The notes below the pieces were generated by a model that was not told the DNA's origin, did no database searches, and was given only the letters and a program-made list of their open reading frames with translations. Below, piece after piece: positions 12,001-24,000 of a stretch of DNA of 64,000 nt (within the stretch, counting starts at the first letter, position 1; every line of letters begins with the position of its first letter). The stretch is from Phoronis australis (Eukaryota; Phoronida; Phoronidae): contig NMRA01000017.1 in assembly GCA_002633005.1 (NCBI GenBank), positions 1,090,737 through 1,154,736 of the forward strand, in the 5' to 3' direction. The position numbers and the translations under genes are program-made.

Positions 12001-15000
12001 CAAGGTCAGAACTTTTTAGAATTTAAAAATAGGCAATACTGACTGTCCAAAATTTAAGAATTTTGATCAGTGACAAATGATCATTCTCCTCGATGTCACA
12101 CACTATGATGATTCTGGAAAAGTTGGCAGCTATTTTTGATGTTTTTATTAACTGCCAAGTCTGTTTTTATGCTGTGTTGACACAAAAATGCTGTGTATGA
12201 AATTTGAGAAATTTGATGAATGACACAATCCACGGTGTTCCAATCATCAGAATCAAGAAAATTCAATTTCTGCTGGAATTTCAATGCTCCAAATTTTAGA
12301 GACTATCCAAACTGGACAATGTTTATCGTAACTTTTGGGTAACCGTGCCCTGCATGGAAGAGGCAGTGTGGCCTAGAGTGGTGGTGCCTGCCTTCTTTAC
12401 TCAAAGTCGTGGGTTTGAGTCCCACTTGGCCACACTGCTGGACCCTTGAGTCAGGTTTCTAGCTCCTCAGCTCGGTTTTAATTGTATATTAGTAAAGCAC
12501 AAAAATATTAATTTTCAGATGATCAGTGCAGGTGCACATGCGCGGCCTGCGCACGTCTGGTACAACGTGTACCAGACCGCTTGCAATTATTTTTTTATTC
12601 CCTGCATGTCTTCACTTATTGTGTTCTTTAGGTGAGCCCCTGGCAGTGGGCCAACACTTACCATGTGTTCTCAAGAATGTTGACATGACAAAGAACAAAA
12701 GAACCGTTGGCCTCATCACAGACACGAAGCTTGTCAAGAAAGCTGAGGTGTGTCTACTGTTACCTGTGCTGCCACACACGTGGTTACCATTTGTGACAAT
12801 GTTTTGAAAATGTTTCTTATCAGTACACTTATTTAGCACACAATATGGCTGACAAGTGAAATTCTATTTTTGCCATATTTCTTCTCAAACATAAAGGTTA
12901 TTTAATTAGAAAACATAAATCTGTTACTGGCACAGTTTGTAGTGTGTACATGTCATAAAACAACATTAGGCAGAGTGTCCACTTATGTCCTGATGCACAC
13001 CCCCCCTTGATGATATTGGGTGCAAAAAACACTATTAATCTTTTAATTAGACCACTTATCTCACTGAAAGGGGTCTCAACAACAAATTGTTGCTATGTAA
13101 CGAATTTGAAAATATGGAATTGACATACTTGTAAATTTATGTCTGAATGAATGTGGTTGCAAACAGGGTTGCTCTGTGACTTAACAATAAATGGAGTCGA
13201 TGTTCGGCAGTATGTTGGGAGTTTTTAAAGATTGAGATTTTAGGAAACCAATGTCGGAGAAATTTTCATGTGATTTTTTTACAAAAATTTAAACTAAATT
13301 TTTTCTCATCAATTATTCCCCCTGACCTCTTGCTATTTCAGTTGAAAGAGTCTATGGAAGTAGCCTTTCACAGCTTGGTACCTGGCATGAAAGTGCATGG
13401 AACAGTCACAGAGGTAATTGTTTGGCTGTTTATGTTGATTCAGGTTCACGCAGTGAGAAAACGGAATGATGACATTGCCAGTACTTGACATAGATTGACA
13501 AAAACAGTTGGGATGAATTGTGTAATATTGACGTCAAAATTGTAGATTTTTGCGGATGATATTCGGTGTTGTATTTTTGTTGTTATAGGTATGAGCTTGG
13601 ATTCTAATGTTTTCTCTCGAAATCAAACTCAAAATATTTTTCCCATTTTCCATAATTCTACTTGAATACGAACTCAAAATAATGGTCTACAATTCAGTGC
13701 TTGAGAAGTTTATGGTTTACTTGGATGATTTCTTAACTTATTTTGCCCTTGATGACCTCAGCACGGAAGCTTCAAATTTGTGTCTGAACTTGAAATCTCG
13801 AGTTTTTACTTGGGTCTGCAGCTCGAATCAAACGTGAACTTTGACTGGACACTCTCTGGCATAAACCACGCAAGCACAGAATTACATAGTACAATTATCT
13901 TGCGTTTATATTGAACTTGAATGGAAAATGTCAAAAATACTTTCAAGCTCATTTTCGAGGCCGAAGCATTGGTTAACCTTATTTGACTATGTTCCACAGG
14001 GCAAGCACTGTGTTTGAGTCTAGCTTACACAACAGCATCGAAGCACTGAACTTTGAACATAATGCAGGATTAACTGTCTTAAATATTGCGTACTAATGAT
14101 CCACTTAATTCATTCATCTTGTCTTAGTGTCATGCAAATGGCTTGGTGATGCAGTTTTTGTCCTTCACTGGTCGGATCCACAGGAGTCATCTTCCATGCG
14201 ACACGACCCCATATGAGCAACAACAAAAGGTACCTACTGGTGAAGTTGAATATCAAGTTTTGCACGTAATTTTTATGTGCCCACATATTTATATGTGGAT
14301 GCATTATGCCGTCATCTCCATCCATCCAACGTCCATTGCTCGATTTCCAAAACCCTTTGATGTATGTTCATGAAATTTTACACATATGTTCCTATCATGG
14401 ATGGGATGGCATGAGCGAACTTTCGGATGGATCCGACTACCCCTGCGCCCAATGGAGGTAATTTTAGTTTTTTACGCATTCCTCTAGTGGCAGTTTTGTT
14501 TTTTTTTGCGCCCATGGCTGTGTCTGCTAAACGGTTGACAGGATCTTCACTAAATTCAGCAAGTGTATTTATATGTTGTTGACAATGGATGACGATGACT
14601 TTCGGATGGATCTAAGTACCGGTATGCCCCCCTAGTGGCAATTTTAGTTTTTTACGTTTACCTCTATCTTCAAAGGTCCTCAACGTAACTATTTTCATAA
14701 AATTTTGAATATAGGCATTTATTAGTGAGATGACCCTATGTTTCTGTTTTCGGATGGATTTGACATAGTTTGCGCCACCTAGTGGCCATTTTTACTGTTT
14801 TTTAGTCTGTTTTTTTTTGGCGTCCACCCCTCTATCAACCAAACCGCTCTAAGGATGATTGTGAAAATTGGCATGTATGTTCTTGCTTTGAAGCTGACAA
14901 TGATTTTCCGACAACTTCGACTACTGTGGTGCCTCCTAGTGCCAATTTTGTTTTTTTGTGCCCACGGCTGTATCTCCTAAACCATTTGCAGCATCTTTGC

Positions 15001-18000
15001 TAAATTTAGCAAGTGTATATGATGTTGACAACGGATGACAACAACTTTCAGATGGATCTGACTACCAATGTGCCCCCTAGTGGCAATTTTCACTTTTTAG
15101 GCTTACCTCTGTATCTTCAAACGTCCTCAACGGATTATCAGAAAGTTTGGAACGTAGGCATTTATTGGTGAGATGATGCTATCCTCCCACTTTCGGATGG
15201 AATCAAGGAACTTTGTGCCACCTAGTGGCCATTTTTCCTGTTTTTGAGTCTTGTTTTTTGGCATTCACCCCTCGATCAACCAAACCACTCTAAGGATGAT
15301 TTTGGAAATTGGCGTATATGTTCTCAATGTGAAGAGGACGGATGACTATGACGAATTCGACTACTGTGGTGCCTCCTAGTGGTAGTTTTGTTTTGTTTTG
15401 CGCCCATAACTGCATCTCCTAAACTCAATGCAGGATCTTTATTAAATTTAGCAATTGTATTTATATGAAGCTAACAACAGACGGCGACATCTTTCAGATG
15501 GATTCAATGAACACTGTGCCCCATAGTGGCAATTTCATTTTTTTCTGTTTTCCTTTACTTCTTTGAAGTTCCTTGACAGATTTTTGTGAAATTTGGTAAA
15601 TAGCTTTTTATTAAAGAAGAGATGGCATGTTCCCATTTTCAGATAGATATTTCACCTTCTACTGGCTATTTTTATGAAACAAATAAACAACCCTAGAAGC
15701 ACTCCGTTTGCGGTCCATTCGTGGGCGCTTTTCAACGCTCTGCGTTGCTCTTGTTTTCATAAGTGGTTCTCTGTTGGAACAAGATTCATGCAATACACAA
15801 AACAAAGAACCCAATCATTTCTTTATATCTTTGCCAAGGCTACACTCCCCAGAGTGAATTTATGAGACTTGTGTGCTCTGCAGTTTTCACAGACTGTACT
15901 TGTCTTAAGAGTAGGTAAACTTACATAAGAGCTGTGTATTTGCATCTACTTGCAAGGGTCTTTAGAACCACGCCCCTTACTGTTCCCTGAGCAAAAGAAT
16001 TTTATTTGATGTTTATAGATACAGGCGACCATCTTATACATAGAACCGACCACTAAGGTCATCTATCTGACAGCTCTGCCTCATCTGACCCGGTTCAGTG
16101 AACAGACGTACTTTACTGGCGTGTCATCTGGTGACATCTTGGAGGAGTGCAGAGTATTGTCGCTGGACAAACGACGCGGTGTCTACTTCGACATTGGTGA
16201 AAACATCAAAGGATACTCTACAGTAAGTCTGATTAATGGCTTCGGTACTTGTAAATATAATTAGTTGAAATATTTAAGAAACAAAAGATAGATGATGAAA
16301 TGATGTACAAGAACATTATTTCCATATTATTATTTCTATATTATTTTCATTGATTTTTCAACAAAATATATTCAAATTGGATTTAGTAAGTTGAATTGGA
16401 CCGTCTTAATATCTTAAGTATTCAAATGCAAAACCTATAAAGGTTTGACATAATGTCCTCATGATAAAGTAAATTTGCATTTCCAGATGTGAAGAGAAGA
16501 CTAGGTTGGAGAACTAAAAGTCATCTATTACGATAAAATAGTGTTACAAAGTTTAAGAATAAAAGTAATTATATACGATAAGCCATATAATAATCTCGGG
16601 CAATAGATTTTCAAAATTACTTTTGTGATACACATTATGATGTCTACAATATGCACTAGTTTCAAATGTTAATTCTATACTTTATATTAATAATGGTAAC
16701 CTTTTATACATTACTGAAATTCTTGGTATATTTGTGTATATGTTTGTGTGTGTATAATTATGTTTATCCCATACGCTTTGAATAAGTCGAGTGCAATATG
16801 GCCATGTGATATTGTTCTCCACATTGCACTCCCGGGACTACTTTAACAGTGCCCTCTGGCATGGAAAGTTCAAAAGATAGGTCAATGTCGATTTGATGTC
16901 ATCAGCGAGTTCGATCATCAAACTTCCTCAAAATAGTTCAAAGTAATAAAATTACAGCAGTGTAAATAACACTCAACATGCAATCAGATCCCAAACATAA
17001 CATCTGGTACAAAAGTGTTAATTATATGACACTTCTGTCTCAGTTTTATTAGCTAAGTATTATATCAGCTGCAACTCAGGCACCGATTCCTTGGTAACTA
17101 CAATGTTAAGTATTGTTGTTACTTAATTATTTTCAGGAAATGTTACAAGTTAAATGCACAATTACCGTTCATCTTTATAATCTCTTTTCAACTTATAAAT
17201 CATTACATTTAAAACTGTTGCTTTTACTAAGGATGTGAACCGCCACGTGAACAGTCTGGGTGAAGTATTTATAAAATCTGCTGAAAAAATGAAAGAAACT
17301 TAAACATTGGAAGCGTGTGAGATAAATACAGAAACGTACTTTGATTGGCATAGATGAAATAGTATCCCACTTGACATTATTCTGCATATCGACCTCGACT
17401 TTCGGTCTCGGTCGATACGCGTAACAATGTCTCGTGGGATGTTACTTCATCTACGCCACTCTCGATACGCTTTGTGTATTTATTCGCCTCTACATATTGA
17501 TATCCTAGTATTGTCCTTGATCCCCAGATATAATGTTCCGTGGCACGGTTTGAGGTTAACTATTCTATTATGTGCTCTCTAATAGACATTTGAATACTTA
17601 CATTAACTCAACATTAAGTTACTGCTAAAGAATTTTTGCGATGCGTTTTACACTCATTAGGCATAGCAATAACTAGTCTTGACGACATCTAGAACCTTCT
17701 TTAACTACATCTGCGATTCTGTCTTTTTGCTTTCATCAAGTTGGTAGTTTTATTACTACCCCAGATTCCTGCCTTTGACTCAACAGCGCCAGTTTCAGTT
17801 TCTTCCAAAACTGGTCAATGTTCCGTTTGCAGTCCTTTTCACACGGCCACTCTATGTATGTCACGTGGTTAATGAAACACTTCAGTTTAGGTTTCAGTTG
17901 CTTGTTTGGAATCTTCTCCAGCATCACCATGACGATGACCTGCCGCTTGACCTCCAGCATCCTCATCAGCGCCATCTCCAGTTCAAACTGTCCCCATTCA

Positions 18001-21000
18001 CTGTTCATGTATTTCTTGGTCATCACAAAGATTATACTTCGACTCCCATTGATACTGTTGATGATGTTATCTTTGATCCATTCTCCTGCTGTGAAATCCC
18101 GATGATGGAGACATAGCTTAAACGCACAACCTGATCCTTCTTCAAGTTGTGGCTGTAGATGATCCTTAACCCATGTGATGTCATCGACATTGTAGCAGAC
18201 GAAGGCATCATATGTTAGACTTGAGTGACTTGGAATGTGTCGATGTCTACATTTGAAATAGTACCAGTATTTCAAGTCCAGTCTGTAGTATGATGTCAAA
18301 ATGGTTAGAAGTATCACAAGGAGGGTAACAATACCAGATAGAGAGATGACAATGTATCTGTTGCCATCACAGTCTATCCACTTGTGACTGTAGTTTGCTA
18401 TAGATTCTGTCTTCAAGTTTGGTGGATAGCTGCAGTTTTCTCTGGAAATCTCCTTGCGACTGTGCCTTTTAAGCCAGTCTCTCAACCCCCGGAGTTCACA
18501 GTTGCAGTGGAACTTGTTATTCTGAAGGCTTAGGACTTCTAACTGGTGCAGGTTTTCAAAGTTCCTACTGTCTATGTACGAGATTGAATTGTCATTCAAA
18601 CGAAGCAGACGGAGCGCAGTGAGTTTTATGAAGGTATCTTTACTTACTTGCTGCAGCTTGTTAAATGATAAATCAAAAAATTCTAGTTGTGGCATCATCT
18701 CAAAAATATTGGTGTCGATCTGTTGTATATCGTTGTTTGAAAGTTTGAGTATTTTTATGTTTGGCATGTAGATCTTGATCAACAAGTTCACGTCGAAGTT
18801 TGGGTTGTGGCTTGTGTCGAATTGTACAAGGTTAACTAGTGGCTGTTTGAATTTAAGTACCGACAAAGTGTCCATACACGTAGCACATTTTCGCATCTCC
18901 AGTCTTTTCACTGATGTTGGAATAGTGTATCTGATGCATGGGTGCTTTAAAGAATCATCATCAGCGCATGACACGTTGTTCATCAACAGTGTTTCCAATT
19001 GCTTACCAAAGTTCATCAGGAGTCGGGTTTTGCGATGTAGTTTATTGTCAGAAATATCAAGGTACCGCAACTTGGTTATCACTGGCAGATAAAACTGGCC
19101 TTTCGATAGCGGCCATCTTGCCATATCATTCATCCGTAATGTCGTCAGGGAAGGAAGTTGCGCCAGACTGTTCAGAATATTGTGTAAGGCGTTTCCATCT
19201 AACTGGACCCCTGTAAGGACAAGTGTCTCCAGATTGGTCAGATCATCAAATGGATGCTGGTCTGACTGAATGTGGCAGTGTGTCAGCTCTAGAGTTTTCA
19301 GTGTTTTAAGTTTGCTAAAGCCATATGGTGGAATGTTCTCTATTGCGGCATTTTTTAGTACAAGTTCTCTCAAAGATGGTATGTTCATTAGCAGGAAATC
19401 CTCTTTAACTAGCGTGATATCCTTTCCAAATAAAGTAAGCTTTGATATCCATACATTTTTTAGACTGCCAAATAAGTTTCTGAAGAAATTTGGCTTGTAT
19501 TCAAAAGTCCTGACTTTTCGACCAATTTTTAAGTGTGAAACTTCTGTTTTGTTGTTTGCAAAACAATTGAAGGATGTTTGGTTTATATCTGTGAGGTATG
19601 TTTCCGAAAAATCCAGGCCAACAATATCCAATGTACAATATAATTCCAAATCTTGTGGAATGAGGTTCAAAATGGGGTTATAGCTGAAGTCAATACTAAT
19701 ATTTTTAGAGTTCAAGCAGCCTTCTGTCAACTCAATAGATTTCATATTATTTTGTGAGACATTCAGTATTTTCAAGTGTGGAAAAGTTGGCAAACAAGGC
19801 ATCATTGTCCATCTATTGTTGCTGAAATTTAAACTTTGAATAGATTTGAATAGTTGGCCACTGCGGATATATATGGACTTTTGGTAGGCATATGTGCTCA
19901 GTGTAAAGTGTTCCAAGTTAGGTAAGCGCCACAATATGGCAACGGGGTTTATGCGTTGTAAATTGCTATACTTTAGTTTTGTGTGAGGCAGGATCTCAAG
20001 CCGTTTTAACTTTGGACTGGCATCAAATGCAGTTGACAAGACTGTCACATAGAATCCCCAGCGATTAGTTGGCAGGAAGTCCAGAGTAAGCTCCTCTAGA
20101 CTGTTAAGGCCATGGAATTCATGATCTCTGATATGAACGTGGAGGTCGCAGAGAGTCAAAGAGAGTTTTGTAAGCCGTGTGAACCTCTGTAATGATCTGG
20201 GTCTGAGTTGTGGAGTCCTGCATCTTGTGGATAGTGTGAGTGAGGTGATGTTGTCAGGCAGGCTGGTCACCATGTCCGTATAGTTGAGATATGTGCGCTG
20301 GAACGTTTGCTGGTTTGCCACTTGAAAAATAGTCGCGCATTGGTCCTGGCAGCCGTGTTGAGCTGGTCCGCTGACTGCAGTATGGCACAATGATAATACA
20401 GCAACAAGTAGAAAAATCATTTCACCCCACTCTGGTTGAATCTGTAACGATAACATTTTTGTGGAAAGAGGAGATCGGGTGATTTCTGTTACAAAAATGA
20501 TAGGAAGTGATGTTTGTCGTGTTCTGTGTTAGCAACGAATATTTTCCAAACTCAGATGTAAAATTTAGCAAAGAGCACAACACAATTTTGGTGGTTCAGC
20601 TGTAACATGAAGCGGGGTGGGTGGTGTGACTCCTAAACTAATTACTTTCTCCCATTGTGTGCACTGTTGTTTGAAAGGTAATCAATGACTTTCATTTCTT
20701 GCAGTGAATATTTTTGTGGAAGTTGTTAATTTTGTGCACGGTACCCAAAAGGTGGCCCTGTTTCAACAAAGAACTGAGACGCAGTCACGAAATAACCTGT
20801 GAACAGCAAAAGAAATTTCAAATTTTTTGTTTATGCTCACACCAGCAAAAGCAGCATGTCTGTTGATTCTGATTCAAACATAATGTCAGATCGTGACGCG
20901 TAGCCTAACCTGTGGACAAAACAACTACCTCACACTAGTGGGTCACTTGGTATTTGCTTACAAACTTGGCATCAAAACGCTGACTGTTTACTTTTCATAA

Positions 21001-24000
21001 GTTCACTGTTTAAACAAATTTTTGGGGTTTTGATTATTTGAACTCATAGAGTTATGTTGTGTGACAAGCAAAATGATATAGAAAATGTACAACAGGCAGG
21101 TTACGTAGATTGAATTCATTGATAATCTTTAAAGCCAAGTTTGTAAATATTAATACCAAAATGTTGGAAAAGTAAAAGTGATGTCTCACCTTACGACTGA
21201 TGGTTTCCAAAGTTACTCGGCACTGTGCAACGCCTATTGAAGAGTCTGAATGAGGTGCCAGTTGTATAGTTGAATGGCTTAAACTATCAATAATCTAGTC
21301 GGTGTGGTGAGATCAAGATTTAAACAGTTTCAATGAGTGTCATTATCATTGTCCAAACTTAGTGTTCATTACAATCACTCGTACTTTAGTTGCGGTGCTT
21401 TGGGTTTATCTCCATAAACACACCTTTAATCAATATCTTGAATAAATTAAGATTAGCACTGCTTGCATTTATGTTGTTACTTAGACTACAAATGAATGGT
21501 CAATATAATTAAACCATTCCTAGGATTTACGTAACCTTTTCTGTGTAATCATAAATTTAATTTCAATAATGCATAACATTTCCTCATTCTTATCTTGACC
21601 AATTACTTTGTTCTTTTCCTGATGCAGTAGTCGTCTGCTTGTCTGTGCTGTGCAACAACATGATTTAATATGTATCGCTTTACATTCATCTTGGACAGTT
21701 TTTGGTTGTAACAGAATTCCTTTATGAAAATAAAACTGATGAGAATGTGTTCAGCTTCAGTTTCACGTGGATAATGTTATCCGTAAAAATTCTGATAGTA
21801 GAGCTTGTTGGATTTCAGAGGAGGCAGTGTGGCCCGCTTTCTTTACTCGAGGTCGTGGGTTCGAGTCCCACCATGTCACACTGCTAATTAAAACCCTTGA
21901 GCCAGGTTTCTAGCTCCTCAGCTCGGTTTTAACCATATATTAATAAAGCATAAAAATATTTCCAGGTGATCAGTGCAATGGGCCCACATGTGAGGCCTGC
22001 GCACGTCTGGTACAACGTGTATCAGACCGCCTGAAATTATTTTTTTTTATATTAAATTTTGTCGGATTTCATTCAGTATCAGTTCGCTTAATTGGTTGGG
22101 TTCATCAAAAATGTGCAGGATCTTTCAGAAAATCTAATTAATGCAAATTTTCTCAATTCCATATGATATCCATGACTTCATCTATTTGTACATTTTGTTA
22201 TTTCCTTCAGATAGGGAACTTGCACGATACCAAAGTCAGCACTGATCTGTTGGTCAAGCAGTTCAAAAAGGGCTCAATCCACAGGTAGGACATGCTGGTT
22301 TGCTCGACTTGATGAAGGTGTAGTTATGTTCTTAGTCAAAGTAAATGCTAAGGTTTTGCAGGACTCTATAAACATGTCAAATTTTGGATAACTTTGGTAC
22401 GTCTTATCTCTGAAATGTCTGATCGGATTCATGTTAACTAAACCATTCAAAACAGTAACCTTTGCATGGAAGGTGAGTCTTAATAAAAACAATTAGATTT
22501 TTAAACTTCAACATGTTTCAATGTCTCAAACATCATCATCAGGACAAGCAAGCAAGGTCATCTAACAACCTTGACCCACACAGTGTACAGATTTCTTGTC
22601 CTCATGATGATGTTTGAAACATCGAAACCTGTTGAAATTGAAAAATCTCATTTTTATGCGCCCACATATTTATATGTGGACGCATTATGCCGTCATCTCT
22701 GTCCGTCCGTCCGTCCGTCCGNNNNNNNNNNNNNNNNNNNNNNNNNNNNNNNNNNNNNNNNNNNNNNNNNNNNNNNNNNNNNNNNNNNNNNNNNNNNNNN
22801 NNNNNNNNNNNNNNNNNNNNNNNNNNNNNNNNNNNNNNNNNNNNNNNNNNNNNNNNNNNNNNNNNNNNNNNNNNNNNNNNNNNNNNNNNNNNNNNNNNNN
22901 NNNNNNNNNNNNNNNNNNNNNNNNNNNNNNNNNNNNNNNNNNNNNNNNNNNNNNNNNNNNNNNNNNNNNNNNNNNNNNNNNNNNNNNNNNNNNNNNNNNN
23001 NNNNNNNNNNNNNNNNNNNNNNNNNNNNNNNNNNNNNNNNNNNNNNNNNNNNNNNNNNNNNNNNNNNNNNNNNNNNNNNNNNNNNNNNNNNNNNNNNNNN
23101 NNNNNNNNNNNNNNNNNNNNNNNNNNNNNNNNNNNNNNNNNNNNNNNNNNNNNNNNNNNNNNNNNNNNNNNNNNNNNNNNNNNNNNNNNNNNNNNNNNNN
23201 NNNNNNNNNNNNNNNNNNNNNNNNNNNNNNNNNNNNNNNNNNNNNNNNNNNNNNNNNNTACTATAAGGAAGACAGCTGACAATGATTTTCAGACGATTTG
23301 GACTACTGTGGCGCCTCCTAGTGGCAGTTTTTTTTTGCGCCCATTGCTGTATCTCCCAAACCGTTTGCAGGATCTTTACTAAATTTAGCAAGTGTATTTA
23401 TGTGATGTTGACAACTGACGATGACGACTTTAGGATAGTTCTGACTACCGGTATGCCTCTAGTGGCAATTTTAGTATTTGCCTCTAGTGGCAATTTTAGT
23501 ATTTTACATTGACCTCTGTATTTTCATAGGTCTTCAGGTGTATACTTTGTGTTACTTCGTGACTATGAAGGAAAAGTTCCGAGTAGAAATTTGTTTCTGG
23601 CATTCTAATGCTGTTCTAATATCGTATGTTGGTAAATTTGTTTTTAATTCTATGTTTCTGTGGTGCTTTAAGCAACTGGTGTATAGGATGTGCTTTTATT
23701 ATGAAGATTACTCACATTTTGCCCCTAGCCTATTGAGGAGACAATGACCATGCCTTTCCATTTTGCTAAGTACAACATACTACATACATGCCCTCTACTG
23801 GCCACTTCATGGTACCACTAAACAACCCTAGAGGGATACCGTATGCGGTGCAATTGTGGGCGCATTTCAACGCTCTGCGTTGCTCTTGTTATTAATATTG
23901 TGGCTTGCTTGTCTTCCTTGAGACCATTTATAAGTGAGTCCCTTTTTTCACATCCACTCTTTTATTGGATGGGTATCTTAATTTTCTATCTGTATCCCCG

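Larger units (their letters stand above)
9331..12631 (+). other. Intron 5 of RRP5/PDCD11 and its repeat load
   Basis: A 3.3-kb intron holding, in order, a large palindrome with tRNA-like heads (9406-10002), a TIR foldback element (10502-11010), a 522-base assembly gap (11090-11611) and a tRNA-derived SINE (12360-12597). I see no exon in it. Confidence 0.8.
16223..22210 (+). other. Intron 9 of RRP5/PDCD11, host of the nested TLR gene
   Basis: About 6 kb. It contains the antisense TLR gene (17736-20456), a possible TLR poly(A) signal at 17479-17484 and a SINE copy near its right end. The parts at 16223-17470 and 20457-21820 are AT-rich, with no exon that I can support. The latter must hold the TLR promoter. 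Confidence 0.8.

Noticed and set aside
17775-19683. Plus-strand open frames of 65-137 codons over the TLR
   Set aside because: Antisense shadows of the long TLR coding frame, with no splice sites or recognisable domains.
22571-23391. Several open frames of over 220 codons across the second gap
   Set aside because: Artefacts of the N-run inside a repeat. The visible residues come from CCGT microsatellite and repeat sequence.
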